Part shown: positions 21,201-27,400 of the stretch, piece after piece
Position numbering within the stretch: the stretch's first letter is position 1
How the letters are laid out: each line of letters starts with the position of its first letter
NCBI RefSeq assembly: GCF_029542085.1
Contig: NZ_CP107036.1
Coordinates: 5,270,001-5,334,000 of the forward strand
Source: Sphingobacterium sp. ML3W
GTDB lineage: Bacteria; Bacteroidota; Bacteroidia; Sphingobacteriales; Sphingobacteriaceae
DNA: 64,000 nt
Reading direction: 5' to 3'
Translations under genes and position numbers: made by a program
Notes under the pieces: generated by a model
Database searches by the model: none
What the model was told of the DNA's origin: nothing
The model's input: the letters and a program-made list of their open reading frames with translations, nothing else

Positions 21201-21453
21201 TAAAAACGAAAGAAGCACACTATTGTACTTTGAATCAGCTATAAATAAAAATGAATTTCAAGGAAAGATAGTCTATAGTAGAAATATGTTTCATAAAAAA
21301 ACAATATACAAATTGTTAAAATCGGTGGAAAATAATATCAATAATTTTATCTCAATTTTATCTGAAAAAACAATCGCTGAATCTACACCTGTTGATTTCA
21401 CTTATAAAGGCTTAACAATGGAACAATATGAGAAATTAAAAAAAATGTTATGA
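9223..21453 (+). CDS. NRPS 1: docking-C-A-T-C-A-T-E-C-A-T-E (modules 1-3)
   Basis: A 4076-aa, three-module nonribosomal peptide synthetase. Residues 1-55 resemble a TubC-type docking domain. The starter C domain (about 67-500, HHMIFDG) is AT-rich and single-copy; it should take the acyl chain from the FAAL-ACP. A1 is at 505-1003, T1 (LGGNSL) near 1045, C2 (LCL-like, HHIISDG) at 1105-1550, A2 at 1553-2042, T2 (LGGDSI) near 2086, and E1 (HHLVVDGVSW, EGHGRE) at 2139-2575. C3 (DCL-like, HHILMDG) is at 2593-3022, A3 (Thr) at 3025-3534, T3 (LGGDSI) near 3575 and E2 at 3628-4050. The last 20 residues (DFTYKGLTMEQYEKLKKML) resemble a COM donor helix. All core catalytic motifs are intact. Its end overlaps the next gene by ATGA. 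Predicted order: X1, D-Ala-like, D-Thr. Confidence 0.93.
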   Translation: MSITELISFLKNIGVMPKMVNGDLKLIGNVQDLSEDLLKTAKLLKKDLTHYLSQTSETSLINTDANIPCITPMQLGIWSACRLFGGFSSYNLVFDMQIYGKLEFTDFENSFKSVIDQFDILRSIFFDFDNELKRSVNPINSFKLSFLDLSQNLDKFKYIEKEIDAYCKYEFEPEYGDLLKATLVKLDEAHYAVIFCVHHMIFDGYSISILINRLTDEYLKRVKGGYFFQRPALRFEHKSVGENDWSNEVSDFWNKQIKKKAERPDLPLDFSRTATRSVQGSSYKSVFDAKQCVLIREFCLKYNFTFFEFFSCILSIFLYRISNENAVVFGTTLSTRFHQSDQNQIGPLVNIVPVFFSDFLDDSFLEMIEKYAKHFNELLVYGNYPFSKILELDKTKFDLSRNPLFDVMMVFHEPFRSVNTNKDENFVIDKLGELSWKSGRKKNVRFDLTFNFIEDPSGSFYLDIEYCTLLFKQTSILRFVDLVNSIIVSCLDTPFVSIKQLGFLSPLEVERLVYGVNATEVSYPEGESVVSLFESSAALYGDLPAVVYGDRELSYRDLDVLSNRLGDYLRREHGVGREVLVGLLLERSEWMVVAILGVLKAGGAYVPIDPGYPRSRVEYMLSDSGCRVVIDDSFLSDFQSVMGDYSAGSLEGVTDGSDLAYVIYTSGSTGEPKGVMVEHRNVVEYVYSINNRTNIEECDSFGFLSSFAADLGNTVLYPSLFLGKKLHVFSDMELSVAGHGFSKEIDCIKIAPSHWKALRDMGYFLTPAKCLIFGGEELDSNILLSLQELSATCNVYNHYGPTETTVGKLVQKVDLGFSGGKIPLGTPLGNNWVYILDGNMGVVPEGCLGEIYIGGAGVSRGYLNRPDLTSLRFVADPYRPGERLYRTGDLGVRLSGGEIEYRGRMDDQVKVRGYRIELGEVDRFVQSCSGILGSVTVAREVNGGDRELVSYIVSSVPVDVGALRAELGELVPSYMVPSRYVELSELPLTPNGKVDRKSLPDPEEGVLGTGTEYVGARNAVESLLVSIWEEVLGRSGIGIHDNFFDLGGNSLRAIRLSGSVSRSFHVQMSLQDLFLHPTVSGQSGLLSRGNLPGVVGIARVPDSDSGYPLSSSQRRLWVLSQFDGGSMAYHVPSVYVFRGVLDISALEGSFRELIGRHEILRTVFRTVDGGDVRQVVLSAEDAGFSLAYRDLIGEGYAIEGGGVEGLLSSEIGRPFDLSSGPLLRAHLYRTGPSEWVFLCTMHHIISDGWSMGIMVKEVLSLYGSLSSGLVVDLPSLELQYRDYASWESGHLSGDFFSVSRSYWLEQLGGELPVLQLPEDLVRPAVKSYRGSRVSVSLSLSDSVAFRSVLQGSGCTLFMGCLASVNGLFYRYSGQTDQVIGSPIAGREHAGLSGQLGFYANTLAFRSRFTGEEDFLGLLSQVRSVCLGGYAHQLYPFERLVEELGVVRDMGRNPLFDVMLSVQEDSAIGSGAVCVGGVEVSGYGGSYGDSTSKFDLLFTFSESGGVLSVGLEYSTDVYSDSRARSILDHLRSFICCVSSGPGVRLGEVAYLGADEVDRLVYGFNATDVSYPDGESVVSLFESSAALYGDLPAVVYGDRELSYRDLDVLSNRLGDYLRREHGVGREVLVGLLLERSEWMVVAILGVLKAGGAYVPIDPGYPRSRVEYMLSDSGCRVVIDDSFLSDFQSVMGDYSAGSLEGVTDGSDLAYVIYTSGSTGEPKGVMVEHRNVVSLLKWSSVEYCNDEIETVFVTTSLSFDVSVFEVLFALINNKRCVILESALEIKNYLRLFKGVLLSFLPRMLTFLKSSDLTSVKAINVAGESFLMDYVRHLEMGPIKVRNLYGPTETTIYSSRFFIDNTSNIVTIGRPLHNEYIYILDGNMGVVPEGCLGEIYIGGAGVSRGYLNRPDLTSLRFVADPYRPGERLYRTGDLGVRLSGGEIEYRGRMDDQVKVRGYRIELSEVDRFVQSCSGILGSVTVAREVNGGDRELVSYIVSSVPVDVGALRAELGELVPSYMVPSRYVELSELPLTPNGKVDRKSLPDPEEGVLGTGTEYVGARNAVESLLVSIWEEVLGRSGIGIHDNFFILGGDSIKSIQVVSRLRQGGYGLGIQDILRFPTIFSLSGLVVALSREPFQGVETGTFGLSPIQHLFFEEIQVDRHHYNQSVMLSYDGVLLEDGIRFCLGSLMRHHDSLRYVYREGPSGWFQENSGDAVPLLDVVSIGDDADLVAHCERLQGEFSLSGGPLFRGCIFRRDEGDLLFLLCHHLVVDGVSWRILVEDLSHLYQGYVSGRGHDLPSKTDSYGYWQQSLVRYCGSSALQEESAYWSSVDSGDYDDLRVDFPGGSNLYGDVSSEHFVLDRGTTAKLVGSCYSAYRTDINDILLASLGLSLHGEFGMSHILVGLEGHGREPIGEDVDVSRTVGWFTSIYPVVLDIDGGSTALDNLLCIKERVHRVPNKGIGYGILRYLGGAGYSSSPNVVFNYLGDFGVSGSASGGEVFGYRGGSWGSGISSAGPRTSQLDFTGMIIDGELHFTVVYSGCLHLRSTVQGVLACFEGHLRSLVGILSECREAYVTPVDLSYNSLDLASVRDLDLSVGVEDLYELSPLQQGLYYHWLSSGGSGGLYFEQLRCSIEGSLDSTVLSRSYAHLVERHGVLRTFFTDAYGDRILQVVAREAVPDFVYIDSRASEDFSLSEYLSADVSRGFDLGRGSQMRLSVVRVSEDRYEFIWSHHHILMDGWCVSILVNDFFSIYGSLCRGEHPGLASVRPYSDYITWLRGIDRVSSYAYWRAYLLGYEMLSGLPKGLAAGESGGSGHGHLSFVLDGAAYGSLRTLCSGLGVTESTFFQCAWGILLGRYNDRDDVVFGTVVSGRPSDLVGVEDMVGLFINTVPVRVRIVEGESVHDLLLRVQGDSISGLGHHYVQLADIQSESGFSGALFDHIVVYENYPVQERLESSQFDFRVLGATALEQTNYGLTVVVVPGDTFGVHFHYDRSVYPEWLIGGIARHLEELLGNMVSDVLQGGASVAYLGSDEVDRLVYGVNATDVSYPDGESVVSLFESSAALYGDLPAVVYGDRELSYRDLDGLSNRLGDYLRREHGVGREVLVGLLLERSEWMVVAILGVLKAGGAYVPIDPGYPRSRVEYMLSDSGCRVVIDDSFLSDFQSVMGDYSAGSLEGVIDGSDLAYVIYTSGSTGEPKGVMVEHRNVVSLLKNKDQSFDFSSSDTWSLFHSICFDFSVWEMYGALLYGGKIALASTEIIKDSTLFLDFLIKEKVTILNQTPGFFYLTLNSALSSGKKVKSIRYIIFGGEALLPANLINYKKVFPSSKTINMYGITETTVHVSFKEITDYEINIGISNIGKPLSTLWVYILDGNMGVVPEGCLGEIYIGGAGVSRGYLNRPDLTSLRFVADPYRPGERLYRTGDLGVRLSGGEIEYRGRMDDQVKVRGYRIELSEVDRFVQSCSGILGSVTVAREVNGGDRELVSYIVSSVPVDVGALRAELGELVPSYMVPSRYVELSELPLTPNGKVDRKSLPDPEEGVLGTGTEYVGARNAVESLLVSIWEEVLGRSGIGIHDNFFILGGDSIKSIQVVSRLRQGGYGLGIQDILRFPTIFSLSGLVVALSREPFQGVETGTFGLSPIQHLFFEEIQVDRHHYNQSVMLSYDGVLLEDGIRFCLGSLMRHHDSLRYVYREGPSGWFQENSGDAVPLLDVVSIGDDADLVAHCERLQGEFSLSGGPLFRGCIFRRDEGDLLFLLCHHLVVDGVSWRILVEDLSHLYQGYVSGRGHDLPSKTDSYGYWQQSLVRYCGSSALQEEAAYWSSVDSGDYDDLRVDFPGGSNLYGDVSSEHFVLDRGTTAKLVGSCYSAYRTDINDILLASLGLSLHGEFGMSHILVGLEGHGREPIGEDVDVSRTVGWFTSIYPVVLDIDGGSTALDNLLCIKERVHRVPNKGIGYGILRYLGGAGYSSSPNVVFNYLGDFGVSGSSNFTYSEGNYGKATANKNERSTLLYFESAINKNEFQGKIVYSRNMFHKKTIYKLLKSVENNINNFISILSEKTIAESTPVDFTYKGLTMEQYEKLKKML
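11272..11721 (+). other. A1 specificity cassette, atypical pocket without Asp235
   Basis: A 450-bp segment that differs from the scaffold on both sides. Aligned by eye to GrsA, the pocket reads A-A-G-K-I-G-H-V-G-K (FAADLG in place of FDxxxx). Positions 278-517 resemble Asp/Asn pockets, but the alpha-amino-binding Asp235 is Ala. Substrate not assigned. The same cassette is in A6. Confidence 0.7.
11722..12354 (+). repeat. A-domain tail plus T-domain start scaffold, reference copy of 14
   Basis: A 633-bp block from YILDGNMGVVPEG to the T-domain phenylalanine pair. Copies start at 14839, 19306, 23784, 28230, 31622, 34787, 37913, 42407, 45757, 48949, 52093, 56533 and 60353. It contains the A8-A10 motifs and NGKVDRKSLP with Lys517. 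It is the fixed right flank of every specificity cassette. Confidence 0.85.
12542..13880 (+). repeat. LCL condensation-domain scaffold block, reference copy of 8
   Basis: A 1339-bp block encoding the LCL-like C domain from YPLSSSQRRLW to the start of the A domain. Further copies start at 29304, 32442, 35607, 43433, 46577, 49769 and 58029, each at a constant offset over the anchor points I checked, so without net indels. Copies at 49769 and 58029 form a slightly divergent subfamily (VVSQFDGGSGAYH instead of VLSQFDGGSMAYH). Confidence 0.85.
14410..14838 (+). other. A2 specificity cassette, Ala-like pocket
   Basis: A 429-bp AT-rich single-copy insert. The pocket reads D-V-F-F-N-A-L-I-Y-K by eye, sharing seven of ten positions with the known Ala code DLFNNALTYK. 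Module 2 ends in an E domain, so the D form is expected. Position 278 is an uncertain alignment. Confidence 0.55.
15471..18300 (+). repeat. T-E-DCL scaffold block, reference copy of 5
   Basis: A 2830-bp block from the LGGDS carrier motif through the E domain and the following DCL C domain. Near-identical copies lie at 24416-27245, 38545-41374, 52725-55554 and 60985-63814, with constant offsets across the block. A sixth, partial copy (19938-21149) covers T3 and most of E2 and stops abruptly. Confidence 0.85.
18829..19305 (+). other. A3 specificity cassette, Thr
   Basis: A 477-bp AT-rich insert. The pocket reads D-F-W-N-I-G-M-V-H-K, an exact match to the established threonine code. Module 3 carries E2, so D-Thr (D-allo form) is expected. 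Core A5 reads MYGITETT instead of YGPTETT, as is usual for Thr domains. The same cassette appears in A7. Confidence 0.88.
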
Positions 21454-24400
21454 TAGAAGATGTTTATGTACTTAGTCCGCTTCAAGAAGGAATATATTAT
21501 CATTGGTTGAGTAGTGATTTAAAATCAGAGTTTGTATATCAAATTTCATATTGCATTGAAGCAAGTTTGGATCTTCAGAAGATCAAAGAAGCATATGAAA
21601 AATTAATATTGCGCCATGGGGTCTTGCGTACATTTTTCACCGAAGATTTTGGGGACCGTATACTTCAGGTTGTAGTTAAAGATGTAGATCCTAATTTTGT
21701 ATATATTGATACAAGTGATAATATTTCTTTTTCATTATCGTCCTATAAAGATCAAGATCTTAAGCAAGGTTTTAATTTACAGAAAGCTTCGCAAATGAGG
21801 TTAACGGTTATTCATTTAAAAAATAATACCTATGAACTGATCTGGAGCTATCACCACATTATTATGGATGGGTGGTGTATGTTTAATCTTGTGAGTGATT
21901 TTTTTCAAATATACGAAGCCCTCTTTGAGAGAAGAGATTGTAAACTCAAAACTATAAGGCCATATTCAGATTATATTAAATGGCTCGAATCTGTTAATAA
22001 AGAAGCATCGTTGAGGTATTGGCAAGAGTATCTTTATGGCCATGATAGTATTACAGAATTTCCAGGGAAATTACAAGTTAGTAATTCGAGAAATGATATA
22101 ATTGATGGGTTCTCACTAAGACTTAATTTACAGGATTGTGTAAAGCTTAGGTCTGTGTGTACAGAACTTGGAATTACAGAAAATGTATTTATTCAATGCG
22201 CTTGGGGAATTTTGTTAGCACGCTATACTTTTAATAATGATGTTGTCTTTGGTTCCGTTGTTTCTGGGCGTCCAGGAGAGCTTATTGGTATTGAAGATAT
22301 GGTGGGACTTTTTATTAACACAATACCGGTAAGAATACATCTCAAAAAAAAGGATAGAGTATTAGACCTTTTAAACCGAATGCAAAAAGAGTTTATTTCT
22401 AGTATTCCACATCATTATGTCCAATTAGCTAGTATACAATCTCAGCATAGTCGCGCAAACAAACTATTTGATCATATTATTCAATTCCAAAATTTTCCTA
22501 TTAATGAATCCAAAGATAGCATACTTAATGGGGGAGAGAGAATTATGTCTTGTACAGATCAGAAGTTTTTACACAATGGTTATGATTTAACAGCAATTGT
22601 TAATCCTCACGATTGTATAGATATAAATTTTATATATAATAGTTTGGCATTCGATAAATCTTTTATCTCTCGTTTTGGACAGTATTTAATTAATCTACTC
22701 AAGGTAATGGTGGAAAACGTATTTCAAGATGTTGAGACATTAAATTTTTTAGATCAACATGAGGTCGATCGTCTTGTTTATGGGTTTAATGCGACGGAAG
22801 TTTCTTATCCTGAGGGGGAGAGTGTTGTGAGTCTTTTTGAGTCTAGTGCGGCTCTTTATGGTGATCTTCCGGCTGTGGTTTACGGGGATCGGGAGCTGAG
22901 CTACCGGGATTTGAATGGTTTAGCTAATCAGGTTAGTTATCATTTACGTACGCAGCACGGAGTTGGAGATGGTGCATTGATCGGAATTGTGCTAGACCGT
23001 TCGGAATGGATGGTGATTGCGATTCTCGGTGTTCTTAAGGCCGGGGGAGCCTATGTTCCCATTGACCCCGGTTATCCCCAATCAAGAATAGACTATCTTA
23101 TTCAGGATAGCTGTTGTCAAGCAATCATAACACAGGCTGATTATATTTTCAATTTTTCGAATTTTGAAGGGAGTCTATATGCTATAGATATAGAAATAAA
23201 TTCTGAGGACACGTGTTTTGAGAATGTACCTGCAAGAATTAGTAGCAGTGACCTTGCATATGTTATCTATACTTCTGGTTCTACGGGTGAACCCAAGGGG
23301 GTTATGGTGGAGCACGGTAACCTGGTGAACTATGTTCTTTGGTCGATGGACTTTTATCTTGGGAATGTTTCCGGGGGATATTTTGGGGTTCCCAGCTCTT
23401 TGTCTTTTGATCTGACGGTTACGAGTATCTATAGCGGTCTGCTATCCGGAAGCGGTCTTTATATTTATGGCGATGGTACCGATACTGCTGATATTGTCCG
23501 CGACTCTTTGCGTGGTGAGTGCGGAGTTGGCTCTATCAAGCTGACACCTTCGCATGTGCGTCTTCTGGGTTCACTGGATTCTTTTAAGGGTAGTGTCGGT
23601 AGAGTTATCCTTGGTGGAGAGGAGGTTTTTCCGAGTGATGTTAAACTGCTTAGTTCAGTTATCGATGGTGTATCGCTTTATAATGAATATGGTCCTACGG
23701 AGGCTACAGTTGGCTGTATGGTCAAGAGCCTGGAGCCGGGTTCCGGAGTTACGCTCGGATTACCTATCAGTAATACATGGGTTTATATTCTTGACGGTAA
23801 TATGGGAGTTGTTCCAGAGGGCTGTTTGGGGGAGATCTATATCGGTGGTGCTGGTGTTTCGCGGGGTTACCTTAACCGTCCCGATCTGACGTCTTTGCGA
23901 TTTGTAGCTGATCCCTACCGTCCCGGGGAGCGTCTTTACCGTACGGGCGATCTCGGTGTTCGTCTGTCAGGTGGAGAGATCGAGTACCGGGGCCGTATGG
24001 ACGACCAGGTAAAGGTGCGTGGCTACCGTATCGAGCTTGGCGAGGTTGACCGTTTTGTTCAGAGCTGTTCGGGTATCCTGGGTAGTGTTACCGTTGCACG
24101 TGAGGTCAATGGGGGGGATCGGGAGCTTGTTTCGTATATTGTTAGCTCTGTCCCTGTTGATGTGGGCGCTCTTCGGGCTGAGCTTGGGGAGCTGGTTCCG
24201 TCTTATATGGTTCCGTCGCGTTATGTTGAGCTTTCGGAGCTTCCCCTGACACCGAACGGTAAGGTCGACCGGAAGTCATTGCCTGATCCCGAGGAGGGTG
24301 TGTTGGGCACGGGTACGGAGTATGTGGGTGCGCGTAATGCGGTGGAGTCTCTTCTGGTTTCGATCTGGGAGGAAGTTCTGGGCCGTTCGGGCATCGGTAT

Positions 24401-27400
24401 CCATGACAATTTTTTTATTCTTGGGGGAGATTCGATCAAGTCTATCCAGGTTGTTTCGCGGCTTCGGCAGGGGGGGTATGGTCTCGGTATCCAGGATATC
24501 CTCCGTTTTCCGACGATTTTTTCACTTTCGGGGCTTGTTGTTGCTCTTTCCCGAGAGCCTTTTCAGGGGGTAGAGACGGGTACCTTTGGTCTCAGCCCGA
24601 TCCAGCATTTATTTTTTGAGGAGATACAGGTTGACCGTCATCACTATAACCAGAGCGTGATGCTTTCCTACGATGGTGTTCTGTTGGAGGATGGTATCCG
24701 TTTCTGTTTGGGCTCACTGATGCGCCATCATGATTCGCTGCGTTATGTTTACCGGGAGGGTCCTTCCGGTTGGTTCCAGGAGAACTCGGGGGATGCTGTG
24801 CCCTTGCTGGATGTGGTCAGCATAGGGGATGACGCTGATCTTGTGGCGCACTGTGAGCAATTACAGGGAGAGTTCAGTCTTTCCGGTGGTCCGCTTTTCC
24901 GGGGCTGTATCTTTCGGCGTGACGAAGGGGACCTGTTGTTTCTTTTGTGTCACCACCTTGTGGTTGACGGTGTTTCCTGGCGGATCCTGGTGGAGGATCT
25001 TTCTCATCTTTACCAGGGGTATGTTTCTGGGCGGGGCCATGATCTTCCTTCCAAGACAGATTCCTATGGCTACTGGCAACAGAGCCTTGTCCGTTATTGT
25101 GGGAGTTCGGCATTGCAGGAAGAGTCCGCTTACTGGTCTTCTGTTGATTCAGGGGATTATGATGATCTCCGGGTGGATTTCCCTGGGGGGTCCAATCTAT
25201 ATGGTGATGTTTCGAGTGAGCATTTTGTTCTGGACAGGGGGACCACTGCAAAGCTTGTGGGGAGCTGTTATTCGGCCTACCGTACAGATATCAATGATAT
25301 ATTACTGGCATCGCTTGGTCTTTCCCTGCATGGGGAGTTCGGTATGAGTCATATCCTTGTCGGACTTGAGGGGCACGGCCGGGAGCCGATCGGTGAAGAT
25401 GTTGATGTCAGCCGTACGGTAGGCTGGTTTACCAGCATATATCCGGTGGTTCTGGATATTGACGGAGGCAGCACTGCACTGGATAATCTTTTGTGCATAA
25501 AGGAGCGTGTTCACCGTGTTCCGAACAAGGGTATCGGCTATGGTATTTTGCGTTATCTCGGTGGTGCCGGCTATAGTAGTTCCCCTAATGTTGTTTTCAA
25601 TTATCTTGGTGATTTTGGTGTTTCGGGCTCCGCTTCCGGGGGGGAGGTTTTCGGTTATCGTGGAGGTTCGTGGGGTTCAGGAATATCTAGTGCAGGGCCT
25701 CGGACTTCTCAATTGGATTTTACGGGTATGATCATTGACGGTGAGCTTCATTTTACTGTTGTCTATAGCGGGTGCCTCCATCTGCGCTCTACGGTGCAGG
25801 GTGTCCTTGCTTGTTTTGAGGGTCACCTTCGTTCGCTTGTCGGCATTCTTTCGGAGTGCCGAGAGGCCTATGTTACCCCTGTGGACCTGAGCTATAATTC
25901 CCTGGATCTGGCGAGTGTGCGGGATCTGGATCTTAGTGTCGGTGTGGAGGATCTCTATGAGCTGAGCCCTCTTCAGCAGGGACTTTATTACCACTGGTTA
26001 TCTTCGGGAGGCTCCGGGGGGCTTTATTTTGAGCAGCTCAGGTGCAGTATTGAGGGGTCGCTCGACAGTACAGTTCTTTCCCGGAGTTACGCGCATCTTG
26101 TGGAGCGCCATGGGGTCCTTCGGACCTTTTTCACGGATGCCTATGGGGACCGTATCCTGCAGGTTGTTGCACGTGAGGCTGTGCCCGACTTTGTTTATAT
26201 CGATTCGCGTGCTTCGGAGGATTTTTCTCTTTCGGAGTATCTTTCGGCAGATGTTTCCCGGGGTTTTGACCTTGGTAGGGGTTCACAGATGCGTCTTTCT
26301 GTTGTACGTGTTTCCGAGGACCGTTATGAGTTTATCTGGAGCCATCACCATATTTTGATGGACGGCTGGTGCGTGAGTATCCTTGTGAACGATTTTTTTT
26401 CGATCTATGGATCCCTGTGCCGTGGGGAGCATCCCGGGCTAGCTTCTGTGCGCCCGTATTCGGACTATATCACGTGGCTTAGGGGTATAGACCGAGTATC
26501 TTCGTATGCATACTGGCGGGCGTATCTTTTGGGTTATGAAATGCTGAGCGGCCTCCCTAAGGGATTGGCTGCTGGTGAGAGCGGTGGATCTGGGCATGGC
26601 CATTTGTCCTTTGTTCTTGACGGGGCTGCTTACGGTTCCCTTCGGACATTATGTTCTGGTTTAGGAGTTACCGAGAGTACTTTTTTCCAGTGTGCCTGGG
26701 GCATTCTTCTGGGCCGTTATAACGACCGTGATGATGTTGTTTTCGGTACGGTTGTTTCGGGTCGTCCCAGTGATCTTGTGGGGGTAGAGGACATGGTGGG
26801 TCTTTTTATCAACACTGTTCCCGTGCGGGTACGTATTGTTGAAGGCGAGAGTGTGCATGACCTTTTACTCCGTGTGCAGGGCGACTCGATTTCGGGGCTT
26901 GGCCACCATTATGTTCAGCTTGCTGACATTCAGTCGGAGAGCGGTTTTTCGGGGGCTCTATTTGACCATATAGTTGTTTATGAGAACTATCCGGTGCAGG
27001 AGCGTCTGGAGTCCTCACAGTTTGATTTCAGGGTGCTTGGGGCCACTGCTCTGGAGCAGACGAACTATGGTCTTACGGTTGTTGTTGTCCCTGGAGATAC
27101 TTTCGGGGTACACTTTCATTATGACAGGAGTGTGTATCCGGAATGGCTTATCGGCGGTATTGCCAGGCATCTTGAGGAGCTTTTGGGCAATATGGTTTCG
27201 GATGTGTTGCAGGGGGTTTCTTCGGTTGCCTATCTAGGATCAGATGAGGTCGATCGTCTTGTTTATGGGGTTAATGCGACGGATGTTTCTTATCCTGAGG
27301 GGGAGAGTGTTGTGAGTCTTTTTGAGTCTAGTGCGGCTCTTTATGGTGATCTTCCGGCTGTGGTTTATGGGGATCGGGAGCTGAGCTACCGTGATCTGGA

